Assembly: GCF_014647635.1 (NCBI RefSeq)
Contig: NZ_BMPO01000003.1
Location: 372,001-436,000, forward strand
Direction of reading: 5' to 3'
Length of the DNA stretch: 64,000 nucleotides
From: Pseudomonas matsuisoli
GTDB lineage: Bacteria; Pseudomonadota; Gammaproteobacteria; Pseudomonadales; Pseudomonadaceae
The translations under genes were made by a program, and so were the position numbers. Positions 39,931-49,050 of this stretch are shown here, piece after piece (position 1 is the stretch's first letter; each line of letters opens with the position of its first letter). The notes beneath the pieces were generated by a model. That model ran no database searches. It saw nothing but the letters and a program-made list of their open reading frames with translations, and was not told where the DNA came from.

Positions 39931-40848
39931 CTAGTCATTCGGACGCAGAGACCGTTGCGCCTTGTTTCTCAGTGCAATTGCAACGCGCGAAGCTGATAGT
40001 CGCGACAGCGCCGCGTCCACGAACGCGCCGGCCTGCAGAAGCGCTGGAAGGTTCACACCCGTGGACATACCCAACCCATCGAACAGGTAAACCAGCTCCT
40101 CAGTGGCGACGTTACCCGTTGCACCTGGCAAATATGGGCATCCCCCCAACCCGGATACCGAGCTATCGAATGTTCGCACCCCTTCTTCCAGCGCGGCCAT
40201 CACATTGGCGACCGCCATGCCGTACGTGTCATGAAAATGACCGGCTAAGGCCGCTACTGGCACCTCGGCCGCGCATGCGCGGATCAGCTCGCGTGTCTTG
40301 CCAGGCGTGCCCAAACCCACGGTATCGCCGAGACTGATTTCATAGCAGCCCATCGCATAGAGATCGCGGGCGACTTTGACGACATCCGCCCGCGGCACCT
40401 CGCTCGAAAAGGGACAACCGAGCACGCAGGACACGTAGCCACGCACGGCCACGCCTTCCTCTTTGGCCTTGGCAAGCAGCGGCTCGAAGCGCGCCATGCT
40501 TTCGGCGATGGAACAGTTGATATTGCGCTGCGAGAACGCCTCCGATGCCGCGGCGAACACTGCGACTTCCCGACAACCGACCGCCAGCGCCCGTTCCAAC
40601 CCCTGGAGATTGGGTACGAGCGCGGTGTAGGTCACCCCGGGATGCGTCTCGAGCTGACGTATCACCTCGTCCGAGCCCTGCATCTGAGGTACCCACCGGG
40701 GCGACACGAACGCACCGGCTTCGAGGGTCCGCAACCCCGCATCGACCAAACGCGCGATGAGCTCCACCCGCACCTCGACCGGCAGCGCCTGCGGTTCGTT
40801 TTGCAGGCCGTCCCGCGGGCCGACCTCTACCAGCCTTACCGCGTCCAC
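39931..40848 (-). CDS. mvaB: Hydroxymethylglutaryl-CoA lyase (module B)
   Basis: 305 residues of standard HMG-CoA lyase. Arg12-Asp13 in VEVGPRDGLQNE, the metal histidines in GHFHDTYGMA, and the active-site cysteine loop GLGGCPYLPGATGN all match characterised enzymes. It starts two bases after the HMG-CoA reductase stop, as in the mvaAB operon of Pseudomonas mevalonii, so mevalonate is oxidised to HMG-CoA and then cleaved to acetyl-CoA and acetoacetate. Confidence 0.95.
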   Translation of the reverse strand: MDAVRLVEVGPRDGLQNEPQALPVEVRVELIARLVDAGLRTLEAGAFVSPRWVPQMQGSDEVIRQLETHPGVTYTALVPNLQGLERALAVGCREVAVFAAASEAFSQRNINCSIAESMARFEPLLAKAKEEGVAVRGYVSCVLGCPFSSEVPRADVVKVARDLYAMGCYEISLGDTVGLGTPGKTRELIRACAAEVPVAALAGHFHDTYGMAVANVMAALEEGVRTFDSSVSGLGGCPYLPGATGNVATEELVYLFDGLGMSTGVNLPALLQAGAFVDAALSRLSASRVAIALRNKAQRSLRPND

Positions 40849-40850
40849 GG

Positions 40851-42137
40851 TTATTGGCCGCGCTTTTCGTGCAGCAACGCCTCGGCGCGATCAGAACGCA
40901 CATCTTTCGCGGCAACCATTTCCTTGACCAGCCAATCCACTTCATCCCCGCGCGCGCCTGCGGCAAGCGCCACGTTGCGCGCGTGCAAAGCCATATGGCC
41001 GCGCTGGATGCCTTCGGTTGCTAGCGCACGCAAGGCGCCTAGGTTTTGCGCGAGCCCCACGGCCACTGCGATCTCAGCCAACTCCTGCGCACTGTTCACG
41101 CCCAGAATGCGCAAAGAAAGCTGTGCAAGTGGGTGGGTTTTGGTCGCGCCGCCCACCAGGCCCAACGGCATCGGCATCTCGATCGTACCGACGAGGTGGC
41201 CTTGATCGTCTTTCTCCCAGGTCGTCAGCGACCCATAGTGCCCGCTGCGGCATGCGTAGGCATGCGCGCCCGCTTCCACCGCCCGCCAATCGTTACCCGT
41301 GGCGACGACCAGTGGGTCGATGCCATTCATGATTCCTTTGTTGTGCGTTGCCGCTCTGTAAGGGTCGATGGCGGCAAAGGTGTATGCATCGATGACGCCT
41401 TCGATGACATCGGTGCCTTTGAACTCGGGCGTATCGAGATGCTCTGGAGCAATACGCAATTGCGCCCGCGCCAGCCGCAAATCAGCCAGGTTCGACAGGA
41501 TGCGCAAGCGCACCTTCCCACCGGTTAGCCGCTCCATCAACGGCGCTACGGCTTCGGCCATGGTGTTGACGGTATTCGCGCCCATCGCATCGCGCACATC
41601 GACGATCAGGTGCGCCACCAGCATCGGCCCGCGTGGGCTGTCCACGAAGGTATGCACTTCCAAATCGCGGCAGCCCCCGCCCAGCTTGTTCAGCAATTGA
41701 TCCTTGCTGTTGGCGAGCGTGATGATTTCGTCTTTATTGCCCAACAGGCTCAAGCGAGCGTTATGGGGGTCGCGCACTCCGACGATCTGTACCTGCGCCC
41801 GCATCAAGGGGGCGCTACTGGACGTCATGAACCCGCCCGCGGGACGCGTGAGTTTTGCCATGAATGAGGCGGCCGCGACCACCGACGGCTCTTCCACCAC
41901 CATTGGGACCAGCATGTCCCGGCCATTGACGCGGAAGTTGCTGGCCAACGCGTACGGCAATTCGAACTTGCCGATCACGTTCTCGATCATGCCGTCGGCG
42001 ATTTCCAGCGGCAGCGCCCCGGCGTCGCGCAGCAGCGTGGCGTCCTCTGAAGAGAGGCCAAGCAATTGCTGCACATGCTCCAGACGCTGCACAGGGGAGA
42101 AACTACGAAAATTGGGTAGGCGGGAATCGAAAGGCAT
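40851..42137 (-). CDS. mvaA: Class II (catabolic) HMG-CoA reductase
   Basis: 428 residues, the same length as the P. mevalonii enzyme, which oxidises mevalonate to HMG-CoA with NAD+ during growth on mevalonate. All four catalytic residues fall on identical numbers: Glu83, Lys267, Asp283 and His381. Asp146 (NSKD), the residue favouring NAD over NADP, is present, as is the cofactor motif DAMGANTVN. No isoprenoid mevalonate-pathway genes are seen, which supports a degradative role. First gene of module B, divergent from a MocR regulator. Confidence 0.96.
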   Translation of the reverse strand: MPFDSRLPNFRSFSPVQRLEHVQQLLGLSSEDATLLRDAGALPLEIADGMIENVIGKFELPYALASNFRVNGRDMLVPMVVEEPSVVAAASFMAKLTRPAGGFMTSSSAPLMRAQVQIVGVRDPHNARLSLLGNKDEIITLANSKDQLLNKLGGGCRDLEVHTFVDSPRGPMLVAHLIVDVRDAMGANTVNTMAEAVAPLMERLTGGKVRLRILSNLADLRLARAQLRIAPEHLDTPEFKGTDVIEGVIDAYTFAAIDPYRAATHNKGIMNGIDPLVVATGNDWRAVEAGAHAYACRSGHYGSLTTWEKDDQGHLVGTIEMPMPLGLVGGATKTHPLAQLSLRILGVNSAQELAEIAVAVGLAQNLGALRALATEGIQRGHMALHARNVALAAGARGDEVDWLVKEMVAAKDVRSDRAEALLHEKRGQ

Positions 42138-42189
42138 GGGCGCTCCTCGAGGAGTCGTTTGTTATTGGATGGCGGGAACGGTATCGCCA

Positions 42190-42240
42190 CTGTATCCCTG
42201 AAAGAAGGTACAGTTTTGCCAGACAGTTCTTCCCTGTACC
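42190..42240. promoter_or_regulatory. Probable MocR operator between mvaA and its regulator
   Basis: The 116-bp divergent gap carries CTGTATCC (42190-42197), its inverse GGTACAG (42207-42213), and CTGTACC (42234-42240). The first and third are direct repeats 44 bp apart, about four helical turns; the second and third form an inverted pair. Direct repeats of this spacing are typical of MocR-type sites. Binding is inferred. Confidence 0.6.
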
Positions 42241-42253
42241 CAGGAGGGTCTGC

Positions 42254-43699
42254 ATGGTTCGTTTGACGCTTGCCCAACGTGTCGCCGGGGCCATCGCCCA
42301 GCAAATCACCAATGGCGCCTTGAATGCTGGCGACAAGCTCCCTTCGCTTCGCGCCTACATGCGTTTGCACGGTTATTCGAAAAACACGGTGATCACGGCT
42401 TACGAGCATCTCGCCGGGCGGGGGCTCATCGAAGCGCGTCATGGGCAAGGCTATTTCGTGTGCCAAAAGCCGGCGCCTTCCCAAGAGGACGAGGAGCCAC
42501 CGGCCTATAGCCGAGCGCTGGATACCATATGGATGATGCGACAACAGTTCGTGCGCGATCCAGGCCACTCGCACCTGGGTGAAGGCTTCCCGCCGGTGGA
42601 CTGGCTGATGGACATGCGCATGGATAAATTCCATCGGCAAGTCGTTCGCGGCGGCGTCACGACGTTGTTCCGCTATGGAACGCGGCTCGGTAATCCAGCG
42701 TTACGGCAGCGGCTCACACAAAAACTGGCGGACTACAATATCGCCGTTTCTCCCCGCCAGATCGTCACCACGCTGGGTGCCAATCACGGCATGGACCTGA
42801 TCATTCGCCGCTATCTTCAGCCGGGAGATCCGGTACTGGTTGAAAATCCTGGCTATTACCCGCTGTTTGGCAAACTGCAACTGCAAGGCGCACGAATGCT
42901 GGGTATCCCGCGCCAAGCGGACGGCCCGGACCTCGACGCGCTGGAGCGCGTACTCGCCAGCGAGCGCCCGAAGCTATTCTTTCTACAGTCCGTCGGGCAC
43001 AACCCGACGGGCTCGGACCTCTCCCCCGCCAAAGCTCACCGTCTCCTGCAGATCGCGAAGACGCATGACCTGCTACTGGTGGAAAACGATGCCATGGCCG
43101 ACTTCAAACCCAGCTCGGCCATCAAGCTTTCCACCTTGGATGCATTCGATCGCACGCTGTACCTGGGCAGCTTTTCGAAATCGATTTCCGCCGCACTGCG
43201 CGTGGGCTTCATCGCCGGTAGCAAGCAGCGCATCGACGAGCTCGCGGATCTCAAGATGCTGCTACATAACAGCAGTGCCGAATACAGTGAGCGCACCGTG
43301 GAGGTGATGCTGAGTGAGGGGCACTTCGTTCGACATCTATTACGCCTCCAGGACAGGCTAAGGGCCGCTACCACCCAAGGCCTGGACGTACTGGATTCGC
43401 TAGGCGCGGACGTCTTCTGTCGTCCGCAACAGAGCCTTTATCTGTGGGCACGATTTCCGCAGGCATCGGATGCCAATCAGCTGACCCGGCACTGCTTGAC
43501 GCAGGGTGTCATGCTCGCGCCCGGATCGATCTTCGCCGTCGACCGCACCGTTCCAACGCCTTGGACGCGGCTCAATGTCGCCTATTTGACGGACCCCGCT
43601 TTTCGCCGGAGCATCGAAACGATGGACGAATCGCAGAACGGGACATCGCACGCAACGCGTTCATCGACAAAGTGGTTCGACGCGGACGAGTGGGATTAG
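42254..43699 (+). CDS. MocR-type GntR/aminotransferase transcriptional regulator
   Basis: 481 residues: GntR winged HTH (about 1-75; LPSLRAYMRLHGYSKNTVITAYE) fused to a class I aminotransferase-like domain (about 110-470). The PLP lysine is in LGSFSKSISAALRVGF. MocR proteins use PLP as an effector sensor and usually control the divergent gene, here the mvaA operon. AGGAGG at 42242-42247 precedes the ATG. It has a hydrophilic C-terminal tail of about 25 residues. Confidence 0.93.
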   Translation: MVRLTLAQRVAGAIAQQITNGALNAGDKLPSLRAYMRLHGYSKNTVITAYEHLAGRGLIEARHGQGYFVCQKPAPSQEDEEPPAYSRALDTIWMMRQQFVRDPGHSHLGEGFPPVDWLMDMRMDKFHRQVVRGGVTTLFRYGTRLGNPALRQRLTQKLADYNIAVSPRQIVTTLGANHGMDLIIRRYLQPGDPVLVENPGYYPLFGKLQLQGARMLGIPRQADGPDLDALERVLASERPKLFFLQSVGHNPTGSDLSPAKAHRLLQIAKTHDLLLVENDAMADFKPSSAIKLSTLDAFDRTLYLGSFSKSISAALRVGFIAGSKQRIDELADLKMLLHNSSAEYSERTVEVMLSEGHFVRHLLRLQDRLRAATTQGLDVLDSLGADVFCRPQQSLYLWARFPQASDANQLTRHCLTQGVMLAPGSIFAVDRTVPTPWTRLNVAYLTDPAFRRSIETMDESQNGTSHATRSSTKWFDADEWD

Positions 43700-43787
43700 G
43701 GGGCAACCGGATAAGAAAGCAGGTGAGCCGAACAGAAGCCCGGTCAACGCATGGCAGTGATGCGCTGCCATAGGAAAGGCCAAAACG

Positions 43788-43812
43788 AAAAAAGCGACCC
43801 TAAGGTCGCTTT
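43788..43812. terminator. Shared rho-independent terminator (MocR gene and tRNA unit)
   Basis: AAAGCGACC-CTAA-GGTCGCTTT with A6 on the left and a T-rich right side. It works for the minus-strand tRNA-Val/tRNA-Asp transcript, which shows a strong T run, and more weakly for the plus-strand regulator gene. Confidence 0.85.
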
Positions 43813-43854
43813 CTCTTTGCTTCCGGGTGTTCAGTGGGCCCTGGAAGCTCTATA

Positions 43855-43931
43855 TGGCGCAGCGGACGGGACTCGAACCCGCGACCCCCGGCGTGACAGG
43901 CCGGTATTCTAACCGACTGAACTACCGCTGC
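43855..43931 (-). tRNA. tRNA-Asp (anticodon GUC)
   Basis: 77 nt including CCA; acceptor GCAGCGG/CCGCTGC, anticodon loop CTGTCAC. It is 13 bp downstream of tRNA-Val in the same transcript, the usual Val-Asp pairing in gammaproteobacteria. Confidence 0.97.
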
Positions 43932-43944
43932 GCATTTCCTCGAG

Positions 43945-44020
43945 TGGTGGGTGATGACGGGATCGAACCGCCGACCCTCTGCTTGTAAGGCAGATGCTCT
44001 CCCAGCTGAGCTAATCACCC
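43945..44020 (-). tRNA. tRNA-Val (anticodon UAC)
   Basis: 76 nt including CCA; acceptor GGGTGAT/ATCACCC, anticodon loop CTTACAA. First gene of the tRNA pair. A very AT-rich stretch (44069-44098) lies just upstream in the promoter region. Confidence 0.97.
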
Positions 44021-44280
44021 TTCGCTCTCGAAGTGGTGCGCATTCTAGAGACCGACTTTCGGCTTGGCAACTCTTTTTTTAATTTTTTTTTATAGCCATT
44101 CCAATGACTTAGCAGCGGGCTATTTTTTTGCCTCCACATGCATGGGGTGACTACGCCTACAAGCCGCGAACGGCGGTGGCTGGCTGCAATAACGTCGGCA
44201 GAAGATAAAACGCCACCGCTTGGTTTAAGTCATCCGGAACGGAATAATGCGCGACTTTGCCTCCGGAGATGCGCCTCGCC

Positions 44281-45201
44281 ATGTGGTTTCGTAACCTTCT
44301 TGTTTATCGTCTTACCCAAAACGTCCCACTCGACGCCGAAACCGTGGAAACCGCTCTTGCGACCAAACCGGCGCGCCCATGCGCGAGCCAAGAGCTGTCT
44401 ACCTACGGATTCGTGGCGCCCTTCGGCAAAGGTCCGGATGCCCCGCTCGTACATGCCAGCCAGGGATTCCTGCTGATCTCCACGCGCAAAGAAGAGCGCA
44501 TCCTGCCTGGCAGCGTCGTGAAGGACGCCGTGAAGGAAAAGGTCGATGAGATCGAAGCCGAGCAGATGCGCAAGGTCTATAAGAAGGAGCGCGACCAGAT
44601 CAAGGATGAGATCGTGCAGGCCTTCCTGCCGCGCGCCTTCATTCGTAAATCCGGGACCTTTGCCGCTATCGCCCCTGAGCAGGGGCTGATCCTGGTAGAT
44701 GCATCTAGTCCGAAGAAAGCTGAAGACCTATTGTCCACCCTGCGCGAAGCGCTGGGCTCCCTCCCCGTTCGTCCGCTTTCGGTGAAGATAGCCCCGACCG
44801 CGACGCTGACCGACTGGGTCAAAGCGCAGGAAGCCGCCGAACACTTCTACGTGCTGGACGAGTGCGAACTTCGCGATACCGATGAAGATGGCGGCGTCAT
44901 TCGCTGCAAGCGCCAAGACCTGACGAGCGAGGAAATCCAGCAGCACCTGAGCGCTGGCAAGCTGGTGACCCAGCTTTCGCTGGCTTGGCAGGACAAGCTG
45001 TCGTTCATCCTCGATGACAAATTGACGGTCAAACGCCTGCGCTTCGAAGACATGCTTCAGGAAAAAGCCGAACAGGACGGTGGTGACGATGCCCTGAGCC
45101 AGATGGACGCCAGCTTCACCTTGATGATGCTGACGTTCGTTGAATTCCTGCCGCAGCTCTTCGAAGCCCTTGGCGGCGAAGAAATTCCGCAAGGCATCTA
45201 A
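44281..45201 (+). CDS. rdgC: Recombination-associated protein RdgC
   Basis: Nucleoid-associated ring-shaped dimer that binds dsDNA and limits RecA loading. 306 residues from the ATG at 44281 ([11 protein letters not shown]), the conserved start; an upstream start adds eight unconserved residues. Family blocks [29 protein letters not shown] and [16 protein letters not shown] are clear. Single gene ahead of the transporter. Confidence 0.95.
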   Translation: MWFRNLLVYRLTQNVPLDAETVETALATKPARPCASQELSTYGFVAPFGKGPDAPLVHASQGFLLISTRKEERILPGSVVKDAVKEKVDEIEAEQMRKVYKKERDQIKDEIVQAFLPRAFIRKSGTFAAIAPEQGLILVDASSPKKAEDLLSTLREALGSLPVRPLSVKIAPTATLTDWVKAQEAAEHFYVLDECELRDTDEDGGVIRCKRQDLTSEEIQQHLSAGKLVTQLSLAWQDKLSFILDDKLTVKRLRFEDMLQEKAEQDGGDDALSQMDASFTLMMLTFVEFLPQLFEALGGEEIPQGI

Positions 45202-45317
45202 GTACAAACACAGCCACTTGGCCCTGTGCTACGTTTCGTTCGCGCCGCGGACGAAACGTCCACGCTCCCCGCTCGCGCTATTCCCCGCCCCTGATACGAC
45301 AACAAGAGAAATCACTC

Positions 45318-46286
45318 ATGCGTGCCATCGCTGCCCTCAGCCGCTTTGCCGGCAACACCTTCGCGTTGTGGGTTCTGGTCTTCGCCATTTGGGCTTTCTA
45401 TCAGCCCACCCTGTTCCTGCCTGCGGTGACGTGGGTCGTAACCCTTCTGGGCGTCATCATGTTCGGTATGGGCCTGACGCTCAAAGCCGAGGACTTCAAA
45501 GATGTCTTCCGCCATCCGGTCAAGGTGCTGATTGGCGTTCTCGCACAATTCATCATCATGCCGGGTCTTGCCTGGCTGCTCTGCCGAGCCTTGCAGCTCC
45601 CCCCTGAAATCGCGGTTGGGGTCATTTTGGTTGGCTGCTGCCCCGGCGGTACCGCATCCAATGTCATGACATGGCTGGCCCGAGGCGACCTCGCGTTGTC
45701 CGTCGCCATTACCTCCGTAACCACGTTGATGGCTCCGATCGTGACGCCAACGTTGATTTGGCTCTTGGCTTCGGCATGGCTGCCTGTCAATTTTGGAGCC
45801 ATGTTCTCGTCGATCATTCAGATGGTGGTCTTGCCTATCATCCTGGGGCTCGTGGTGCAGCGGCTGCTTGGCGCGCGCACCCGTTATCTGGTGGATGTGC
45901 TGCCGCTGATCTCGGTGATCAGCATCGTCACGATCGTCAGCGCTGTCGTTGCGGCAAGCCAGGGCAAGATCGCCGAATCCGGTTTGTTGATCATGGCCGT
46001 CGTGGTGCTGCACAACAGCCTAGGACTGACGCTCGGCTTCGTCATCGGCAAGCTGTTCAAGCTGCCCCTCGCCCAGTGCAAAACGCTGTCCATCGAGGTA
46101 GGTATGCAGAACTCGGGACTTGGCGCGGCGCTCGCGACGGCGCATTTTTCGCCCCTGGCCGCCGTGCCCAGCGCGCTGTTCAGCGTCTGGCACAACCTGT
46201 CGGGCGCGTTGCTGGCGACGTTCTACCGCCGTTTCAGCGACAGAGAGACCGCCGCTGCGCTGGACGATCACGCGCCTGGCCTCTGA
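45318..46286 (+). CDS. Bile acid:sodium symporter (SBF/PanS) family transporter
   Basis: 322 residues with about ten membrane helices. The paired core motifs [30 protein letters not shown] (sodium and substrate site) and [27 protein letters not shown] match the ASBT/PanS family. Bacterial PanS moves the pantothenate precursor ketopantoate; other members move organic anions, so the substrate is open. It lies 116 bp after rdgC. Confidence 0.88.
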   Translation: MRAIAALSRFAGNTFALWVLVFAIWAFYQPTLFLPAVTWVVTLLGVIMFGMGLTLKAEDFKDVFRHPVKVLIGVLAQFIIMPGLAWLLCRALQLPPEIAVGVILVGCCPGGTASNVMTWLARGDLALSVAITSVTTLMAPIVTPTLIWLLASAWLPVNFGAMFSSIIQMVVLPIILGLVVQRLLGARTRYLVDVLPLISVISIVTIVSAVVAASQGKIAESGLLIMAVVVLHNSLGLTLGFVIGKLFKLPLAQCKTLSIEVGMQNSGLGAALATAHFSPLAAVPSALFSVWHNLSGALLATFYRRFSDRETAAALDDHAPGL

Positions 46287-46311
46287 CCTTCATAGCGATT
46301 GGCCTGAAGAC

Positions 46312-46740
46312 TTAATGCAGGACGTGCGACGCTTCCCGCATGAAAATTTCAACCGTCTTCGGGCCAACCCCTTCGAACGCTGCTAGTCGCTTCTCGAAGT
46401 CCCTCCGATCTTCGCTGGCCTCCCAAATACGTGAGACCTTGCCGCCATATTCTTCGATCAGCTTGTGACACAGTTTTAACAGACGATCAGCCGTCGACTC
46501 GTCGTAACGCACGTAATGTCCTTCGCCCAGCATGTCCACGATGTTCTGCCAGGTACAATTTGCCAGCTTTCTGGGTGTATCTCGTTTATGTTTTTCCACG
46601 ATGACACGATAGGCGTCGGCGGCGATGTCTTGCTGGATCCGTTTGCCAAACAAAAAACTGGCAACGAACCATTTGAATAACTCGCCTTCGCCCCCTTTGA
46701 TATCGATATCAAGATCCTTCGCGCTTACCCGCCCACTCAT
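46312..46740 (-). CDS. Small helix-hairpin-helix (EndoIII-like) protein without catalytic end
   Basis: 142 residues. N-terminal helical part (FKWFVASFLFGKRIQQDIA) and C-terminal helix-hairpin-helix FEGVGPKTVEIFMREA, as in endonuclease III-type DNA glycosylases. In those enzymes the catalytic aspartate and an iron-sulfur cluster follow the hairpin; here the protein stops seven residues after it. Lacking these, it is probably a DNA-binding rather than a glycosylase protein. Function unknown. Confidence 0.65.
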   Translation of the reverse strand: MSGRVSAKDLDIDIKGGEGELFKWFVASFLFGKRIQQDIAADAYRVIVEKHKRDTPRKLANCTWQNIVDMLGEGHYVRYDESTADRLLKLCHKLIEEYGGKVSRIWEASEDRRDFEKRLAAFEGVGPKTVEIFMREASHVLH

Positions 46741-46846
46741 AGCGAACCTCTGCCTTGCGCAGCCCCTGTTCTTATAAAGAATGATCGAGCCAACGCACGT
46801 TCGGTACAGGGGACAAATGGAACGAGCGCGCAGCCAGACGATGTTC

Positions 46847-48877
46847 TCAAAGGCTCGCGGCTAGACGCGAGCCCTGATCGATCGCACGCCGCGCATCCAA
46901 TTCAGCGGCGACATCGGCACCGCCGACGAGGTGGACTGACATACCCGATCGCTCAAGATCCGCTTGCAGTTCACGCAACGGCTCCTGGCCCGCACAGACG
47001 ATGATCGAGTCCACCTGCAAGCACTGTGGCTCACCATCGCCGACACGGATATGCAGGCCCGCATCGTCGATTTTCAGGTACTCGACTGCATTCAGCATGC
47101 GCACCCCGCGGTGTTGCAAACCAAGCCGATGTATCCAGCCCGTGGTCCTGCCGAGATTCGCGCCGACCTTGCCGGCCTTGCGCTGCAGCAGATACACCTC
47201 CCGTCGCGCATGTTCGTGCACCGCAGGCGCGATACCGCCGCGCGCCTCGAGCGATGCATCGATTCCCCATTCGCGCCAGAACGCCTCGCGATCGAGGCTA
47301 GTGATCGCTCCAGGTCGGGTGATGAACTCTGCAACGTCAAAGCCGATACCGCCTGCACCGATCACCGCAACACGTGGCCCCACTGGACGACGTTGCAGGA
47401 CGGTATCGGTATACGTCAGCACGCTTGAATGATCGATGCCGGGAATGTCTGGCACACGTGGAACCACGCCGGTCGCCAGGATGACCTCGTCGTATCCGGC
47501 GGCCTGCAAGGCGGCGGACGTTGCGACGGTCCCCAGCTTCAGTTCAACGCCAGTTACCTCCAGACGACGGCGGAAATAGCGCAACGTCTCATGGAATTCT
47601 TCCTTGCCCGGGATGCGCTTGGCGATATTGAACTGCCCGCCGATTTCGTTCGCGGCGTCGAACAGGGTCACCCGGTGACCGCGCTCCGCGGCAACGGTCG
47701 CAACCGCGAGCCCAGCGGGGCCGGCGCCGATCACCGCAATGGATTTACGCAAGGCTACAGGCGCATATACCAACTCCGTTTCGTGACATGCCCGCGGATT
47801 GACCAGGCAGCTGCCAAGCTTGCCGACGAACGAGCGGTCGAGGCACGCCTGGTTACAGGCAATGCACGTATTGATCTCATCGCTTCGCCCCGTAGCGGCC
47901 TTGGCGATGAACGATGGGTCGGCGAGGAAGGGACGCGCCATGGAAACCATGTCGGCATCCCCGGCAGCCAGCACCTGCTCGGCCACTTCCGGCGTGTTGA
48001 TACGATTGGTCGTGATGAGCGGTATGCCGACCTCTCCACGCAACCGTCGGGTCACCGAGGTGAACGCGGCGCGCGGCACCTTCGTGGCAATGGTTGGGAT
48101 ACGCGCCTCGTGCCAGCCGATTCCCGTATTGATCGCACTGGCACCGGCCCGCTCGACCGCTTTCGCGAGCTCGACGATTTCGCTCCAGTCGCTACCGCCC
48201 TCCACCAGGTCTAACATCGACAGGCGATAAATGACGATGAAATCGTCACCTGTCGCTTCGCGGATGCGACGAACGATCTCAACGGGAAAGCGCATTCGGT
48301 TCGCGTAGGTGCCGCCCCACTCATCTTCGCGTTGGTTGGTGCGCACGGCCAGGAACTGGTTGATGAAGTAGCCCTCGGATCCCATCACCTCCACGCCGTC
48401 GTAACCCGCCTCCTGGGCCAGGCAAGCACAGCGGACGAAATCGTCGATCTGCGCCTGCACCTCTGCGATGCTTAGTGCGCGAGGAGTGAGCGGATTGATC
48501 GCCGCCTTGATGGCGCTCGGCGCGACCAGCTCGGCGTGGTAGGCATAACGTCCGGCATGCAGGATCTGCAGGCAGATTCGGGCGCCTTCATGATGGACCG
48601 CATCCGTAATGACGCGGTGTTGGCCAGCCTCCTCGCGCGTCGACAACTTGGCCGACCCTGGAAGCGACGTTCCTTCCACGTTAGGCGCAATCCCTCCCGT
48701 CACCATGAGCCCAACAGCGCCGCGAGCGCGCTCGGCGAAATAGACAGCCAGCCGTTCGAAGCCATTGGGGCGTTCTTCCAGCCCCGTGTGCATGGAGCCC
48801 ATCAACACACGATTGGGCAACGTGACAGACCCCATACGCAGCGGGCTGAATAGGTGGGGATATAGGGAATGGGTCAT
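46847..48877 (-). CDS. fadH: NADPH-dependent 2,4-dienoyl-CoA reductase
   Basis: 676 residues: an FMN-binding TIM barrel of the old yellow enzyme type (1-~335), a 4Fe-4S cluster (CIACNQACLD..SCLVNPRACHE, about 338-362), and FAD plus NADPH domains (VIGAGPAGLAVA and VIGAGGIGFDVA). It reduces conjugated dienoyl-CoA during beta-oxidation of unsaturated fatty acids. Single gene; related trimethylamine-dehydrogenase-like oxidoreductases share the layout, but the length and motifs fit FadH. Confidence 0.93.
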   Translation of the reverse strand: MTHSLYPHLFSPLRMGSVTLPNRVLMGSMHTGLEERPNGFERLAVYFAERARGAVGLMVTGGIAPNVEGTSLPGSAKLSTREEAGQHRVITDAVHHEGARICLQILHAGRYAYHAELVAPSAIKAAINPLTPRALSIAEVQAQIDDFVRCACLAQEAGYDGVEVMGSEGYFINQFLAVRTNQREDEWGGTYANRMRFPVEIVRRIREATGDDFIVIYRLSMLDLVEGGSDWSEIVELAKAVERAGASAINTGIGWHEARIPTIATKVPRAAFTSVTRRLRGEVGIPLITTNRINTPEVAEQVLAAGDADMVSMARPFLADPSFIAKAATGRSDEINTCIACNQACLDRSFVGKLGSCLVNPRACHETELVYAPVALRKSIAVIGAGPAGLAVATVAAERGHRVTLFDAANEIGGQFNIAKRIPGKEEFHETLRYFRRRLEVTGVELKLGTVATSAALQAAGYDEVILATGVVPRVPDIPGIDHSSVLTYTDTVLQRRPVGPRVAVIGAGGIGFDVAEFITRPGAITSLDREAFWREWGIDASLEARGGIAPAVHEHARREVYLLQRKAGKVGANLGRTTGWIHRLGLQHRGVRMLNAVEYLKIDDAGLHIRVGDGEPQCLQVDSIIVCAGQEPLRELQADLERSGMSVHLVGGADVAAELDARRAIDQGSRLAASL

Positions 48878-48902
48878 TACAACTCCGAGGCTATTTCACG
48901 GC

Positions 48903-48936
48903 GCGCAGGCCGTTCTAACGGGCCCTGCGCTTTTTT
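48903..48936 (+). terminator. Plus-strand terminator in the fadH / nitrilase-like divergent gap
   Basis: GCGCAGGCC pairs with GGCCCTGCGC (one bulge), followed by TTTTTT at 48931-48936. It points in the plus direction, but no plus-strand gene ends before it, since fadH starts on the other strand at 48877. It may be a leader attenuator for the next operon or the end of a small RNA. Confidence 0.7.
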
Positions 48937-49050
48937 AGTCAGAAGCTATGCCCTCCACCGGGATGCGACAATGACCCAAAACGACATATTCCTGATCGTA
49001 ACGAACAAAACGGCTTGGCAAACGGCCGCGTGCTCTCTACCCTCCGAACG

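Noticed and set aside
44057-44130. AT-rich stretch upstream of tRNA-Val as a mobile element or origin
   Set aside because: It is short, without repeats or boxes of an origin, and is best explained as the tRNA promoter region.
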